A DNA stretch of 37,694 bases from the NCBI GenBank assembly GCA_022361295.1, contig JAKSBD010000386.1, positions 1-37,694 on the forward strand. The letters are read 5' to 3'. Source of the DNA: Bacteroidales bacterium (GTDB lineage: Bacteria; Bacteroidota; Bacteroidia; Bacteroidales; Marinilabiliaceae). Both the position numbers and the translations under genes were made by a program. Below are positions 17,966 through 26,197 of this stretch, one piece after another. Under the pieces are notes generated by a model. The model saw only the letters and a list, made by a program, of their open reading frames with translations. It searched no databases and was not told the DNA's origin. Every line of letters begins with the position of its first letter. Position 1 is the stretch's first letter.

Positions 17966-18724
17966 ATGACTAAAATAGCAATGGTTACCGGAGCCACTTC
18001 CGGCATTGGTAAAGCTACAGCAATCAAACTGGCTAAAATTGGATTTAACCTTATTATAACGGGTCGAAGAGAAGAGAAATTAGCAAAACTAAAATCCGAA
18101 TTAGAAGAAGAAAACATTCAGGTTCTTCCTCTCTGTTTTGATATAAGAAATACCGAAGCTATTGACTCAGCCATAACAGGTATAAAAGACGATTGGAAAA
18201 ACATAGGTGTACTGGTTAACAATGCAGGTCTGGCAGCGGGAGCTGATCCTATATTTGATGGCTTGTGGAGCGACTGGGAACAAATGATCGACACTAACAT
18301 AAAAGGCTTATTATACTTGTCGAAAAAGGTTATTCCGGGCATGATGGAACGAAAGAAGGGACACATTGTAAATGTATCATCAATTGCCGGAAAAGAAACC
18401 TATGCCAATGGTAATGTTTACTGTGCCACCAAACATGCAGTAGAGGCTATTACCAAAGGCATGCGCATCGACTTATTACCTTATAACATCAAGGTTTCAT
18501 CAGTTTCACCTGGTATGGTAGAAACAGAATTCTCGATTGTGCGCTACCATGGCGACAAAGAAAAAGCCGACAATGTATACAAAGGCCTTACTCCCCTTTA
18601 TGCCGATGACATTGCCGATGCCATTGAATTTATGGTGACGCGTCCGCCTCATGTTAACATTAACGACATGCTGATAATGCCATCGGCCCAGGCCAGTGCA
18701 GTGTATAATCACAGAGAGGAATAA
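17966..18724 (+). CDS. Short-chain dehydrogenase/reductase (YdfG-like)
   Basis: The 252-residue Rossmann enzyme has the classical SDR motifs: cofactor loop TGATSGIG (8-15), NNAG (85-88), and the catalytic Ser138/139, Tyr152 and Lys156 (YCATK). The ITGRREEKL segment with Arg after strand 2 suggests NADP(H). The overall pattern is closest to the 3-hydroxy acid dehydrogenases such as YdfG, which oxidise serine, L-allo-threonine or 3-hydroxypropionate; the substrate is an inference. Its TAA directly abuts the ATG of the Ldh-family gene, so the two form an operon. Confidence 0.9.
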   Translation: MTKIAMVTGATSGIGKATAIKLAKIGFNLIITGRREEKLAKLKSELEEENIQVLPLCFDIRNTEAIDSAITGIKDDWKNIGVLVNNAGLAAGADPIFDGLWSDWEQMIDTNIKGLLYLSKKVIPGMMERKKGHIVNVSSIAGKETYANGNVYCATKHAVEAITKGMRIDLLPYNIKVSSVSPGMVETEFSIVRYHGDKEKADNVYKGLTPLYADDIADAIEFMVTRPPHVNINDMLIMPSAQASAVYNHREE

Positions 18725-19798
18725 ATGCTATACAACGCCAAACAACTAAAGAATTTTGTATATCATACATTCAGAGCTGCAGGGGCTAATGACAAACACG
18801 CTACATTAGCTTCTGAAGCTTTAATTGCAGCTGATTTAAGAGGCGTGGATTCACATGGCGTCGCACGCCTTTCGGGGTATATACGTCTCTGGCAGCAGCA
18901 ACGTCTTAATATGCAACCCAACATTCGTATTGAGCATGAAACACCAAGCACAGCTGTTGTTAATGGTGACTTGGGTGCCGGCTTAATCGTCGCACAATAT
19001 GCCATGGACATAGCCATTGAAAAAGCCCAGAAGGCAGGAACCGGCTGGGTTGCTGTTAAAAACTCAAACCATTTTGGCATTGCAGGTTATCATGCCATGA
19101 AAGCACTTGAACATGATATGATTGGCATGAGCATGACCAATGCAAGCGCTTTGGTTGCACCAACTTTTTCAAAAGACCGAATGCTTGGCACCAACCCAAT
19201 TGCTGTAGCTATACCAGCACTTCATGAACCGCCTTTTGTAATGGATATGGCCACTACACCTGCTGCCAATGGCAAGCTGGAAGTTAACGAACGACTCAAC
19301 AAGGACATACCCGAAGGCTGGGCACAAACCATAGAAGGCAAGGCAACAACAGATAACAGGGCTCTTAAAAAAGGAGGTGCCATGCTACCTTTAGGATCTG
19401 ACAGAGAACACGGCTCCCACAAAGGGTATTGCCTGGGTGCCTGGGTGGATATCTTCTCGGCTGTCCTGTCCGGAGCTAATTATGGACCATGGGTTCCCCC
19501 CTTTGTGTCCTTCTTGTCGCCACCTCCTAACCCTGTTGGTGAAGGTATAGGGCATTTTGTTGGTGCGATGCGCATCGATGCCTTCAGGCCGGCAGAGGAG
19601 TTTAAAGGGCACATGGATAAATGGATTAAAACTTTCAGAAATGCCAGGAGCATTGGCGGTCAGCCTAAGGTTGAAATACCGGGAGACCAGGAAAGGCGGA
19701 TTGAATTCAAACGCTTAAATGATGGTATACAAATACACCCTTCAGTACTAAAAGAGTTAAATGCATTAAGCCGGCAATTAAAGATTGATCCTATATAA
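18725..19798 (+). CDS. Ldh-family (malate/L-lactate/ureidoglycolate type) NAD(P)-dependent dehydrogenase
   Basis: The 357-residue protein belongs to the Ldh_2 family, which reduces 2-keto acids or their derivatives. The signatures are DLRGVDSHGVARL with the conserved catalytic His, the substrate loop AVKNSNHFGIAGYHAM, MSMTNASALVAP, LGTNPIAVAIPA and DMATTP. Malate, lactate, ureidoglycolate and sulfolactate enzymes share these, so the substrate is open. A purine-rich GAGAGGA site inside the SDR gene precedes the ATG. The gene ends in a bidirectional terminator. Confidence 0.9.
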   Translation: MLYNAKQLKNFVYHTFRAAGANDKHATLASEALIAADLRGVDSHGVARLSGYIRLWQQQRLNMQPNIRIEHETPSTAVVNGDLGAGLIVAQYAMDIAIEKAQKAGTGWVAVKNSNHFGIAGYHAMKALEHDMIGMSMTNASALVAPTFSKDRMLGTNPIAVAIPALHEPPFVMDMATTPAANGKLEVNERLNKDIPEGWAQTIEGKATTDNRALKKGGAMLPLGSDREHGSHKGYCLGAWVDIFSAVLSGANYGPWVPPFVSFLSPPPNPVGEGIGHFVGAMRIDAFRPAEEFKGHMDKWIKTFRNARSIGGQPKVEIPGDQERRIEFKRLNDGIQIHPSVLKELNALSRQLKIDPI

Positions 19799-19824
19799 AA
19801 AAGTGAGCTAAACACTCACTTTTT
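19798..19824. terminator. Bidirectional terminator between convergent units
   Basis: AAAAAGTGAG and CTCACTTTTT form a 10-bp stem with a 7-nt loop. Each strand ends in a T-run. It serves the SDR-Ldh operon on the plus strand and the lipoprotein gene on the minus strand. Confidence 0.9.
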
Positions 19825-19845
19825 CCTCAATTAATTCCGGTCAAC

Positions 19846-20394
19846 TTAAATAGTTTCTGCATAAACAAGTGTTCCTCTTACAAACACCTCAACATCAACA
19901 TTAATAACACCTCCTGGCGGAGTCACAACACCCTCTGTTTCAAAAACAACATCCTGCCAGCCGTTGCCTGTAGCAATTTCATTCAATTGTAGCTTTAATT
20001 CATCAATTCCGGCCTGCTGCAACCCTTGAATAATTGCCACTTTTGAGGGTTCGTTACCAATGCTCACTTCAAAACCCTCAACCACATTTATAAACTCCTG
20101 CGTATTCCATGATTGAATAGACAGATCCATACTTACCTTGGTGGCTGTATTACCTTGTTTTGGAGTTATTTCAACCCAAATAGCCTCAAGTATGACCTCA
20201 TTGATTGAGGCACCATCACTCACATCATTAATGGCATTATTGATTTCACTAACAGGGATAACCACCATCTCATCAAAACCAGAAGTGCTTATATTAAAAT
20301 TGCCACTTTCTTCAATTGTGGGATATAGTAAAATATCTTTTTCTTCGCACCCCCAGGCCATTATAACCAACATTAATATCATCAACTTTTTCAT
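19846..20394 (-). CDS. Uncharacterised lipoprotein
   Basis: I do not recognise a family. From the ATG at 20394 it has 182 residues; a GTG one codon upstream also opens the frame. A lipoprotein signal (KKLMILMLVIMAWGC, lipid Cys about residue 16) is followed by a mostly beta protein with no cysteine clusters or catalytic motif, ending VFVRGTLVYAETI. The pattern resembles small all-beta surface domains of Bacteroidota. It starts 6 bp after the stop of the DUF6588-like gene and is probably co-expressed with it. Confidence 0.8.
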   Translation of the reverse strand: MKKLMILMLVIMAWGCEEKDILLYPTIEESGNFNISTSGFDEMVVIPVSEINNAINDVSDGASINEVILEAIWVEITPKQGNTATKVSMDLSIQSWNTQEFINVVEGFEVSIGNEPSKVAIIQGLQQAGIDELKLQLNEIATGNGWQDVVFETEGVVTPPGGVINVDVEVFVRGTLVYAETI

Positions 20395-20400
20395 CACCTT

Positions 20401-21324
20401 CTAATTTTCATTAATACCAATTCCTAAACCTACGGCAAAAGTATTTTGCTTAGCCATATTATAGTCTCCATGAATCTTCACGGGTCCCAGGTTAAAACAC
20501 AAACCCAAAGTAGCTCGTATAGTATTGGCTCCTTCAAGTTCAAATTTAATCTCATCACCCGGTTCGGTTAATTCAGAAATTTCTGAACCTTCATAAACAT
20601 ACTGTACATCAACCTTACTCGTTTCATATCCCAAACCACCATAAAAAGTAATAACGGGGATGGTTATACTTGTTTGCAGGTTGACGACATTCGTTTTGGC
20701 ATCCATGTATTCGCCCACCTTAAAAGACTGGTTATAGTAGCCTACCGACAAAGCAACAGGCAGCGCCGGAATGTATTGATCAATACTATGACGCACTCCC
20801 CAGCCAAACACATCTATTTTGCCATAATCATCAACATCGAGCGTAATATACCGTGCTGTAAAATCAGTACCGAATAATGATCCAATTGTTATTTGGGGCA
20901 TTGCCAGGGGCAGGTAATCCACATCAAATCCACCCGGAAAGACATACTCATACATACCACCGGTTCCGTCAATTGGAACACTTACACCTTCTGTTGGCCC
21001 AAAAACTGTTGGAACTTTATAAGGTCCTTGCTGAGGGAACAATTCACTATCAGTATAAGCCTGAAAGTATTTGGCACTATTAGAAATAGTAGCAACCTGA
21101 GCGACAACACCAATGTAAATACTAAATCCCTTTTTCTTCACCTTGGCATTATGGAACAATCCGCTGTTAAAATCCGCTGAAAAAGCATCGGCAAAAGGCT
21201 GAAGATACATTTGCCCGTTTTCCTCGGTATACTTCGATAGAATTTCTTCTACTGTTTGAGCATAAACACCAGACACAAAAATGCTCAACACCATTACACA
21301 CACTAACCTTCTCATGTTTCTCAT
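20401..21324 (-). CDS. Secreted or outer-membrane beta protein (DUF6588-like)
   Basis: From the ATG at 21324 it has 307 residues. A signal peptide (MRRLVCVMVLSIFVSGVYAQ) precedes TVEEILSKYTEENGQMYLQPFADAFSADFNSGLFHNAKV. The rest is beta-rich, with alternating strands and a C-terminal end GLGIGINEN like a small barrel. The N-terminal pattern matches the Bacteroidota family called DUF6588, of unknown function; that match is from memory. The frame extends 34 codons further upstream, but this part covers the nitroreductase terminator and is rejected. A second ATG at 21315 is also possible. Confidence 0.82.
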   Translation of the reverse strand: MRNMRRLVCVMVLSIFVSGVYAQTVEEILSKYTEENGQMYLQPFADAFSADFNSGLFHNAKVKKKGFSIYIGVVAQVATISNSAKYFQAYTDSELFPQQGPYKVPTVFGPTEGVSVPIDGTGGMYEYVFPGGFDVDYLPLAMPQITIGSLFGTDFTARYITLDVDDYGKIDVFGWGVRHSIDQYIPALPVALSVGYYNQSFKVGEYMDAKTNVVNLQTSITIPVITFYGGLGYETSKVDVQYVYEGSEISELTEPGDEIKFELEGANTIRATLGLCFNLGPVKIHGDYNMAKQNTFAVGLGIGINEN

Positions 21325-21382
21325 TTTTACAGAATTTACAATCAAACCAACGCCAATGGCAAGAAATATTTGACTAATGCAC

Positions 21383-21414
21383 AAAAAAAATAGGCCAGCA
21401 TTTAAATGCCGGCC
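21383..21414 (-). terminator. Rho-independent terminator of the nitroreductase gene
   Basis: On the minus strand GGCC(G)GCATTT and AAATGC(T)GGCC form a near-perfect palindromic stem (21414-21393), followed by TA and eight T. It lies 26 bp after the nitroreductase stop and shows that the downstream DUF6588-like gene starts later. Confidence 0.82.
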
Positions 21415-21440
21415 CATTATTATCATACATCTAATATTAC

Positions 21441-22181
21441 CTACATAAATCCCTGATCTTTTAACACTTTTAGCAATACAGAACTAAAGTGCTCATTATC
21501 AGCCTTTTTATACCTAACATCTGTAAACACCTGTGCCAGTGTTTCTTTATTGTTTTCAGCAACAAAGGCCTTATTTTCTTCAAGATTCTCTTTTTCTGCA
21601 TACAACTCATTAATGCGCTCCTCAGAGTAATCACTATAGGTTTCATGATGAACAACAGCTTCAAGCGGTAAACGATCGGCCTTCTTTGGATCCTCATCCG
21701 GATAGCCAATTGTAACTGTTGTAATTGGCACAACACCCTGAGGCAGATCCAGCACATCAATAATTTTATCAGCCAAATAGGTTGTAGTACCCAGGTAACA
21801 TATACCTAATCCCTTAGCTTCGGCTGCGACACAAACATTCTGTGCGACCAGCAGCGCATCAATCGCTGCCGTTACAAACGATAGAAAATTATCATAACCC
21901 GGTTCTGCATTATTTTGCTTACACCACTTGTTAAAACGATTAAAATCAGCGCAGAAGGTTAATGTCACAGGTGCCTGTTTCACCATTGGTTGATTAAAAT
22001 GACAAGGGGCTAATTTTTCTTTCATCGCTTCATCCTGAGTAACAATAATGCTGTAAACCTGCATATTCCCTGTTGTAGAAGCCCGTGCTCCTGCTTCTAG
22101 TATCTCATTTAAAAGAGGCGCATCAATTTTCTGCTCTGTGTATTTACGTATTGTTCTGTGGTCTTTTAAAACATCTATCAT
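21441..22181 (-). CDS. Nitroreductase-family FMN oxidoreductase
   Basis: The 246-residue protein has the nitroreductase start MIDVLKDHRTIRKYTEQKID, with the FMN-phosphate Arg-Ser/Thr pattern. GARASTTGNMQVYSIIV and GLGICYLGTTTYLADKIIDVLDLPQGVVPITTVTIGYPDE follow, also typical FMN contacts. The size fits the NfsA/FRP group, which reduces nitro compounds, quinones or flavins with NAD(P)H. The natural substrate is unknown. It is a single-gene unit with a -7 element and a terminator. Confidence 0.92.
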   Translation of the reverse strand: MIDVLKDHRTIRKYTEQKIDAPLLNEILEAGARASTTGNMQVYSIIVTQDEAMKEKLAPCHFNQPMVKQAPVTLTFCADFNRFNKWCKQNNAEPGYDNFLSFVTAAIDALLVAQNVCVAAEAKGLGICYLGTTTYLADKIIDVLDLPQGVVPITTVTIGYPDEDPKKADRLPLEAVVHHETYSDYSEERINELYAEKENLEENKAFVAENNKETLAQVFTDVRYKKADNEHFSSVLLKVLKDQGFM

Positions 22182-22206
22182 GGTGTGGATTATTATAATT
22201 GAGCAT

Positions 22207-22214
22207 CAAATGTA
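22207..22214 (-). promoter_or_regulatory. Putative -7 element for the nitroreductase gene
   Basis: The minus strand reads TACATTTG, an exact TAnnTTTG match, 26 bp before the ATG. The -33 position holds TGG in place of TTG. Confidence 0.45.
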
Positions 22215-22340
22215 AAAAATTAATCACGACTAATCCATGACTTAACTCTCCATTAATACCGATTACGAACCAAAACGATTGATAAAGAATTAACCTGTGA
22301 ATTAACAAATCGTGTAAGATCAACCTGAAAAATATTCAGA

Positions 22341-22421
22341 GTTCCTTCGAAGTTCCTTCAATGTTCCTTCGAAGTTCCTTCGATGTTTCTTCAATGATTA
22401 TTGAAGAAACATTGAAGAAGA
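22341..22421. repeat. 11-bp tandem repeat cluster ending in a hairpin
   Basis: Five head-to-tail 11-bp units stand at 22341, 22352, 22363, 22374 and 22385: GTTCCTTCGAA, GTTCCTTCAAT, GTTCCTTCGAA, GTTCCTTCGAT and GTTTCTTCAAT. After GATT come two inverted units, ATTGAAGAAAC (22400-22410) and ATTGAAGAAGA (22411-22421). The fifth and sixth units form a perfect 11-bp stem with a 4-nt loop. No gene is encoded. Confidence 0.85.
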
Positions 22422-22616
22422 AATGAGTTAACTACGTCATAAAATTGAAACTACTCCAATGGTGAATATATACTTATCCAATAGCGGCATGAAGAATTTA
22501 AATAAGTGCGCATGATTAAGAAACACAGGTTCATTAGGATCAATTATCATGAAGAGTAACAAATCCTTTAGCAGAATACTTGAATAAGCATGGAAAACAA
22601 CAGGGGCTGAAGCATA

Positions 22617-22650
22617 AAAAAAGAGCGTTTCCGTTGAAACACTCTTTTTT
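22617..22650 (-). terminator. Rho-independent terminator of dapA
   Basis: GAGCGTTTC and GAAACACTC pair with one mismatch around a CGTT loop. On the minus strand a run of T follows (A-run 22616-22622 on the plus strand). It lies about 27 bp after the dapA stop. Confidence 0.82.
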
Positions 22651-22676
22651 ATCCAATCCAACAACAACTAAATTAT

Positions 22677-23567
22677 CTATATTATATTTAGTTTTCTTAA
22701 TTCATTTAACAGGCTTTGTTTTGTGGCTTCTTCCATTGTACACATTGGAGAGCGAAACACTTCTTTAACCTTGCCCATTTCTGCCAATGCTGTTTTAACC
22801 GGAATAGGGTTTGACTCAATAAACATCAAATCCATTAACTCATGATACTGGTAAAAAACCTCTTTAGCAGTTGCAACATCACCCTCTAACGACGCTTTCA
22901 TTAATTGGGCAAATGCCTGCGGAATCACATTGGCAATTACAGAGATACATCCATCGGCACCTAGCAAATTAGCTGATGACGCTAAGAAATCGTCTCCACT
23001 ATAAACCTTAAAACCTTCAGGACGATTGGCAATTAACTCAACAAACAAAGCCAGGTCTCCTGAGGCCTCCTTGATACCTATAATGTTATCAAAATTATTG
23101 GCCAGTTTGACAGCATTGTCAACTGATATTTTAGAACCGGTACGTCCCGGAACATTATACAGGATAATTGGTACATCAATAGCCTCAGCCACTGTGGCAA
23201 AATGCATGTACATACCTTTTTCTGTTGGCTTGTTGTAATACGGGCCAACAACCAAAACTGCATCCACGCCAATTGCTTCAGCTTTTCGGGAGTATTTGAT
23301 ACACTCCTGGGTAGAGTTGCTTCCTGTGCCGGCAATGACAGGAATACGACCTGCTACTTTTTTCACAGCCCGCTCGATTAAAAAGGCATCCTCATCACCT
23401 GTTAAAGCCGGTGTTTCACCTGTAGTACCGCAAACAACCAAACCATCAGTTCCATTCTCTAAATGCCAATCAATTAAACTATCAAAAGCATCAACATCAA
23501 TCTCTCCATTCTCCAGAAATGGTGTTACTATGGCAACAATTGAACCTTTTAAATCAAAGTTTTTCAT
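22677..23567 (-). CDS. dapA: 4-hydroxy-tetrahydrodipicolinate synthase
   Basis: DapA condenses pyruvate with aspartate semialdehyde, the first committed step to diaminopimelate and lysine. The 296 residues show GTTGETPAL (47-55), YNVPGRT with Tyr137, and the Schiff-base Lys166 in IIGIKEASGD. Together these favour DapA over other aldolases of the family such as N-acetylneuraminate lyase. The length is standard. It is transcribed alone, away from an ACT-like protein gene 226 bp upstream. Confidence 0.95.
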   Translation of the reverse strand: MKNFDLKGSIVAIVTPFLENGEIDVDAFDSLIDWHLENGTDGLVVCGTTGETPALTGDEDAFLIERAVKKVAGRIPVIAGTGSNSTQECIKYSRKAEAIGVDAVLVVGPYYNKPTEKGMYMHFATVAEAIDVPIILYNVPGRTGSKISVDNAVKLANNFDNIIGIKEASGDLALFVELIANRPEGFKVYSGDDFLASSANLLGADGCISVIANVIPQAFAQLMKASLEGDVATAKEVFYQYHELMDLMFIESNPIPVKTALAEMGKVKEVFRSPMCTMEEATKQSLLNELRKLNII

Positions 23568-23747
23568 CTGTAAATATTTTCATTTCGTGGTCATAACCTA
23601 TCCTTGTAAAATATTAAGGAAGGCATGATAGCCATTCGTTTGACTAAAGTCAAATTCAAATAGTTAATTCACTTATCTGGTGTCAAAAATATCAATTGCA
23701 TTGTGCATATGAAAGTTTTTCAACAAAAAAAACTTCTTTATAACACT

Positions 23748-23777
23748 TTGTTAATATCTTAACAATGCATATATTTG
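23748..23777 (+). promoter_or_regulatory. Bacteroidota-type promoter for the ACT-like protein gene
   Basis: TTTG ending at 23750, 19 bases, then TATATTTG (23770-23777) match the full -33/-7 consensus. The start near 23784 leaves a leader of about 10 nt. A -7-like TATTTTTG on the minus strand (23691-23684) could serve dapA, but lacks a good -33. Confidence 0.7.
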
Positions 23778-23793
23778 CATAAAACTTAGTAGT

Positions 23794-24465
23794 ATGAAAA
23801 CTGTAAGCCAGGCCGTAGAGTCAGTTATAAAAGTCAAGCCATTTGTTATCGAAGCCTTATGTGAAGGATTATTGAATATATCTTCATTGGCTCGTCAAAT
23901 ACAACCTATGGTTGAAAAACTTACCGAGAAACCAGTAAAGCAGGGTGCTATAGTTATGGCCCTTAACAGACTGGCCCCACAGTTAGATTACTCTCTTAAC
24001 CGTAACTTGCAAAAGTTACTGGAATCGCTTGGTGATATCATTGTCCGTTCTAACCTTACTGATTACACGTTTAGAAACAGTAATACCATTTTTAACAGCC
24101 ACACAAAGGTAATGCAGGAGATAAGCACACACCAGGATGTGTTTTACACACTGGTACGTGGCGTATTTGAATCAAACCTTGTTGTTAGCTCGGCCTACGA
24201 AAGTTTAGTGGAGAAGTATTTTGCCGGTGAAGAATGCTTATTAAAGCAAAGTGAATTATCTGCCATCACCTTAAAACTGCCGGCAGATAACGTTCAGGTT
24301 ACAGGCTTTTATTACCACATTATGAAAGCTATTGCCTGGGAAGGCGTTAACATTAAGGAAGTTATCTCAACCACAAACGAATTTACCATTATTGTCAATG
24401 ACGAAGATGTAGATCGCGGTTTCACTATTTTAAAAAATCTGAAAACAGCCTACAAAAAGAAGTAA
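23794..24465 (+). CDS. Uncharacterised protein with C-terminal ACT-like domain
   Basis: The 223-residue protein has three visible parts. Residues about 15-70 are helical and look like a winged-helix unit (ALCEGLLNISSLARQIQPMVEKLTEKPVKQGAIVMALNRL). A beta-rich middle follows (LGDIIVRSNLTDYTF), then an ACT-like fold at about 155-220 (GFYYHIMKAIAWEGVNIKEVISTTNEFTIIVNDEDVDRGFTILKNL). The ACT part resembles the regulatory tail of aspartate kinase, but there is no kinase domain. ACT domains bind amino acids, so an amino-acid-sensing regulator is plausible; divergence from dapA points to lysine or aspartate. This role is inference. Confidence 0.75.
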   Translation: MKTVSQAVESVIKVKPFVIEALCEGLLNISSLARQIQPMVEKLTEKPVKQGAIVMALNRLAPQLDYSLNRNLQKLLESLGDIIVRSNLTDYTFRNSNTIFNSHTKVMQEISTHQDVFYTLVRGVFESNLVVSSAYESLVEKYFAGEECLLKQSELSAITLKLPADNVQVTGFYYHIMKAIAWEGVNIKEVISTTNEFTIIVNDEDVDRGFTILKNLKTAYKKK

Positions 24466-24588
24466 TTCTCATCGAATAACTGTCATTTCCTTACATGTTT
24501 TAAGCTCATTATCTGCAAAAAAGCATCTTATTTGCTAACCTTTTACGTTCGTTAAACGTTGTTAAACTAAACAACCATATCAACAACC

Positions 24589-24606
24589 TCCCAAAATACT
24601 TTGGGA
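24589..24606. repeat. Inverted repeat before the histidine kinase gene
   Basis: TCCCAAA-ATAC-TTTGGGA is a perfect 7-bp hairpin ending 18 bp before the kinase ATG. Just upstream, GTTAAAC is directly repeated at 24551-24557 and 24561-24567. Together they could be a regulatory site or a leader structure. No function is shown. Confidence 0.5.
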
Positions 24607-24623
24607 ATTTAACCGAGAAACGG

Positions 24624-26195
24624 ATGATGGATGAGAGTGAGTTACCAAATGAGCGCTTGTCTGATAAAAATGAGGCTCTAAAGCAAAAGGTTAATTGCAA
24701 CAATGGTGAAGATTGTAAGTTCGAAGAAACATACTCCAACCTTAATGCATTAATTAATAATCAGGACACTTCGATATGGTCAATTGACAGTGAATACAAT
24801 TACATCATTTTTAATAACTATTTTAAAAATGCCTATAAAGAGGCTTTTGGTATAACATTGGAAAAAGGTCTCAATTCACTTGACATACTTTCAACTGAAC
24901 TGGCAACCTTTTGGAAAGACAAATATGATACGGCCCTAAAAGGCAATCAAATCAATTTTGAATTCGACAACCAACATAACAATACTGTTCATACGTATAA
25001 AGTATCATTAAACCCGGTTATCTCAAACAACACTGTTATTGGAGTCACAGCCCTTAGTGTTGACATAACTGAGCAAAAAAGCATCAAACAAATTCTGCAG
25101 GAAAGCAATACCAACATGATGGCCATTATGGAAAATACGCTTGAGAGCATATGGGCCATTAATACATCGTATGAGATCCTTTACACCAACAGTGTATTTA
25201 ATACTGAGTTTTACAATAGCTTTGGGGTGAAGCTCGAAAAAGGTACTAACCTGCTTAAATCTCTTCCCGAAGGGATTCAATCAACCTGGAAAGCCAGATA
25301 CGACAGAGCTTTAAATAACGAGCGATTTTCCTTTGTTGATGAAGTACATGTTGGTGATAAAATCATTTATATTGAGGTTTCAATGAACCCTATAATCAGG
25401 GATAATAAAGTTATTGGCGCATCTTTTTTTGCCAATGACATCTCAAGACGTGTAAATGCCCTTAAAGCACTTGAAGAAAATGAACAACGCCTAAAGGAGT
25501 CCAACATTACCAAAGACAAGTTTTTCTCGATTATTGCACATGATCTTAAAAGCCCATTTACCAGTATTGCCGGTTTAAGTGACTTACTGGTTAGTGAAGC
25601 ACAAAATGGAAGGAGCATTGAAAATATAGAAAACACAGCGAAAATCATCCAAAAGTCGTCACACCATGCCATGAATCTTATCACCAACCTGCTGGAGTGG
25701 TCTCGTTCACAATCGGGACGAATGACTTTCAATCCTGATTACTTTGATGTAACCAGTGTTATACAGGAAGAGCTTTCTGCATTTGAATCCATTGCCAGAC
25801 AAAAACAAATAAGGATCAACAATACAATCATATCCAAGACTGTGGTTTACGCAGACAAATATATGATAAGCTCCATTTTCAGAAACCTCATATCCAATGC
25901 ATTAAAATTTACAAATTCAAATGGACAAATTTCCATTTCATCACGCCTAAACGAAGTTGAAATCTCCTTCTCAGTTAGCGACACCGGCGTTGGTATTGAT
26001 ACGGAAGATTTACCTAAGCTATTTGTTATTGATCAGAACCACTCCACAAACGGAACTGACAATGAACAAGGAACAGGATTAGGTTTAATCCTATGCAAAG
26101 AGTTTACCGAAAAGCACCAGGGACATATTTGGGCCAGAAGTGAAAAAAACAAAGGCAGTGAATTTTGTTTTTCACTGCCTGTCAATACTATGTAA
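24624..26195 (+). CDS. Cytoplasmic sensor histidine kinase with two PAS domains
   Basis: The 523-residue protein lacks a membrane segment. Two PAS domains (about 40-150 and 162-275) are clear duplicates: IWSIDSEYNYIIFNN and IWAINTSYEILYTNS, each followed by FG..LEKG. The HisKA domain carries the phospho-acceptor His306 (FFSIIAHDLKSPF). The ATPase domain has the N box NLISNALKFT (421-430), G1 DTGVGI (453-458) and G2 GTGLGL (483-488). All catalytic motifs are present. No response regulator is adjacent, so it is an orphan kinase. It converges on the M56 gene with a 2-bp gap. Confidence 0.93.
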   Translation: MMDESELPNERLSDKNEALKQKVNCNNGEDCKFEETYSNLNALINNQDTSIWSIDSEYNYIIFNNYFKNAYKEAFGITLEKGLNSLDILSTELATFWKDKYDTALKGNQINFEFDNQHNNTVHTYKVSLNPVISNNTVIGVTALSVDITEQKSIKQILQESNTNMMAIMENTLESIWAINTSYEILYTNSVFNTEFYNSFGVKLEKGTNLLKSLPEGIQSTWKARYDRALNNERFSFVDEVHVGDKIIYIEVSMNPIIRDNKVIGASFFANDISRRVNALKALEENEQRLKESNITKDKFFSIIAHDLKSPFTSIAGLSDLLVSEAQNGRSIENIENTAKIIQKSSHHAMNLITNLLEWSRSQSGRMTFNPDYFDVTSVIQEELSAFESIARQKQIRINNTIISKTVVYADKYMISSIFRNLISNALKFTNSNGQISISSRLNEVEISFSVSDTGVGIDTEDLPKLFVIDQNHSTNGTDNEQGTGLGLILCKEFTEKHQGHIWARSEKNKGSEFCFSLPVNTM

Positions 26196-26197
26196 TT

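Larger units (their letters stand above)
22182..22676. other. 495-bp intergenic region between nitroreductase and dapA
   Basis: The region holds the nitroreductase promoter, the 11-bp repeat cluster (22341-22421) and the dapA terminator (22617-22650). A 76-codon frame on the minus strand (22437-22667) overlaps the terminator and resembles no family, so no gene is called. Confidence 0.7.

Noticed and set aside
21325-21426. 34-codon upstream extension of the DUF6588-like protein
   Set aside because: It covers the nitroreductase terminator and would hide the clear signal peptide.
22341-22421. CRISPR-like array
   Set aside because: The repeats are 11 bp and directly abutting, with no spacers and no cas genes nearby.
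22437-22667. 76-codon hydrophobic frame on the minus strand
   Set aside because: It runs over the dapA terminator, has no promoter or ribosome site, and resembles no known protein.
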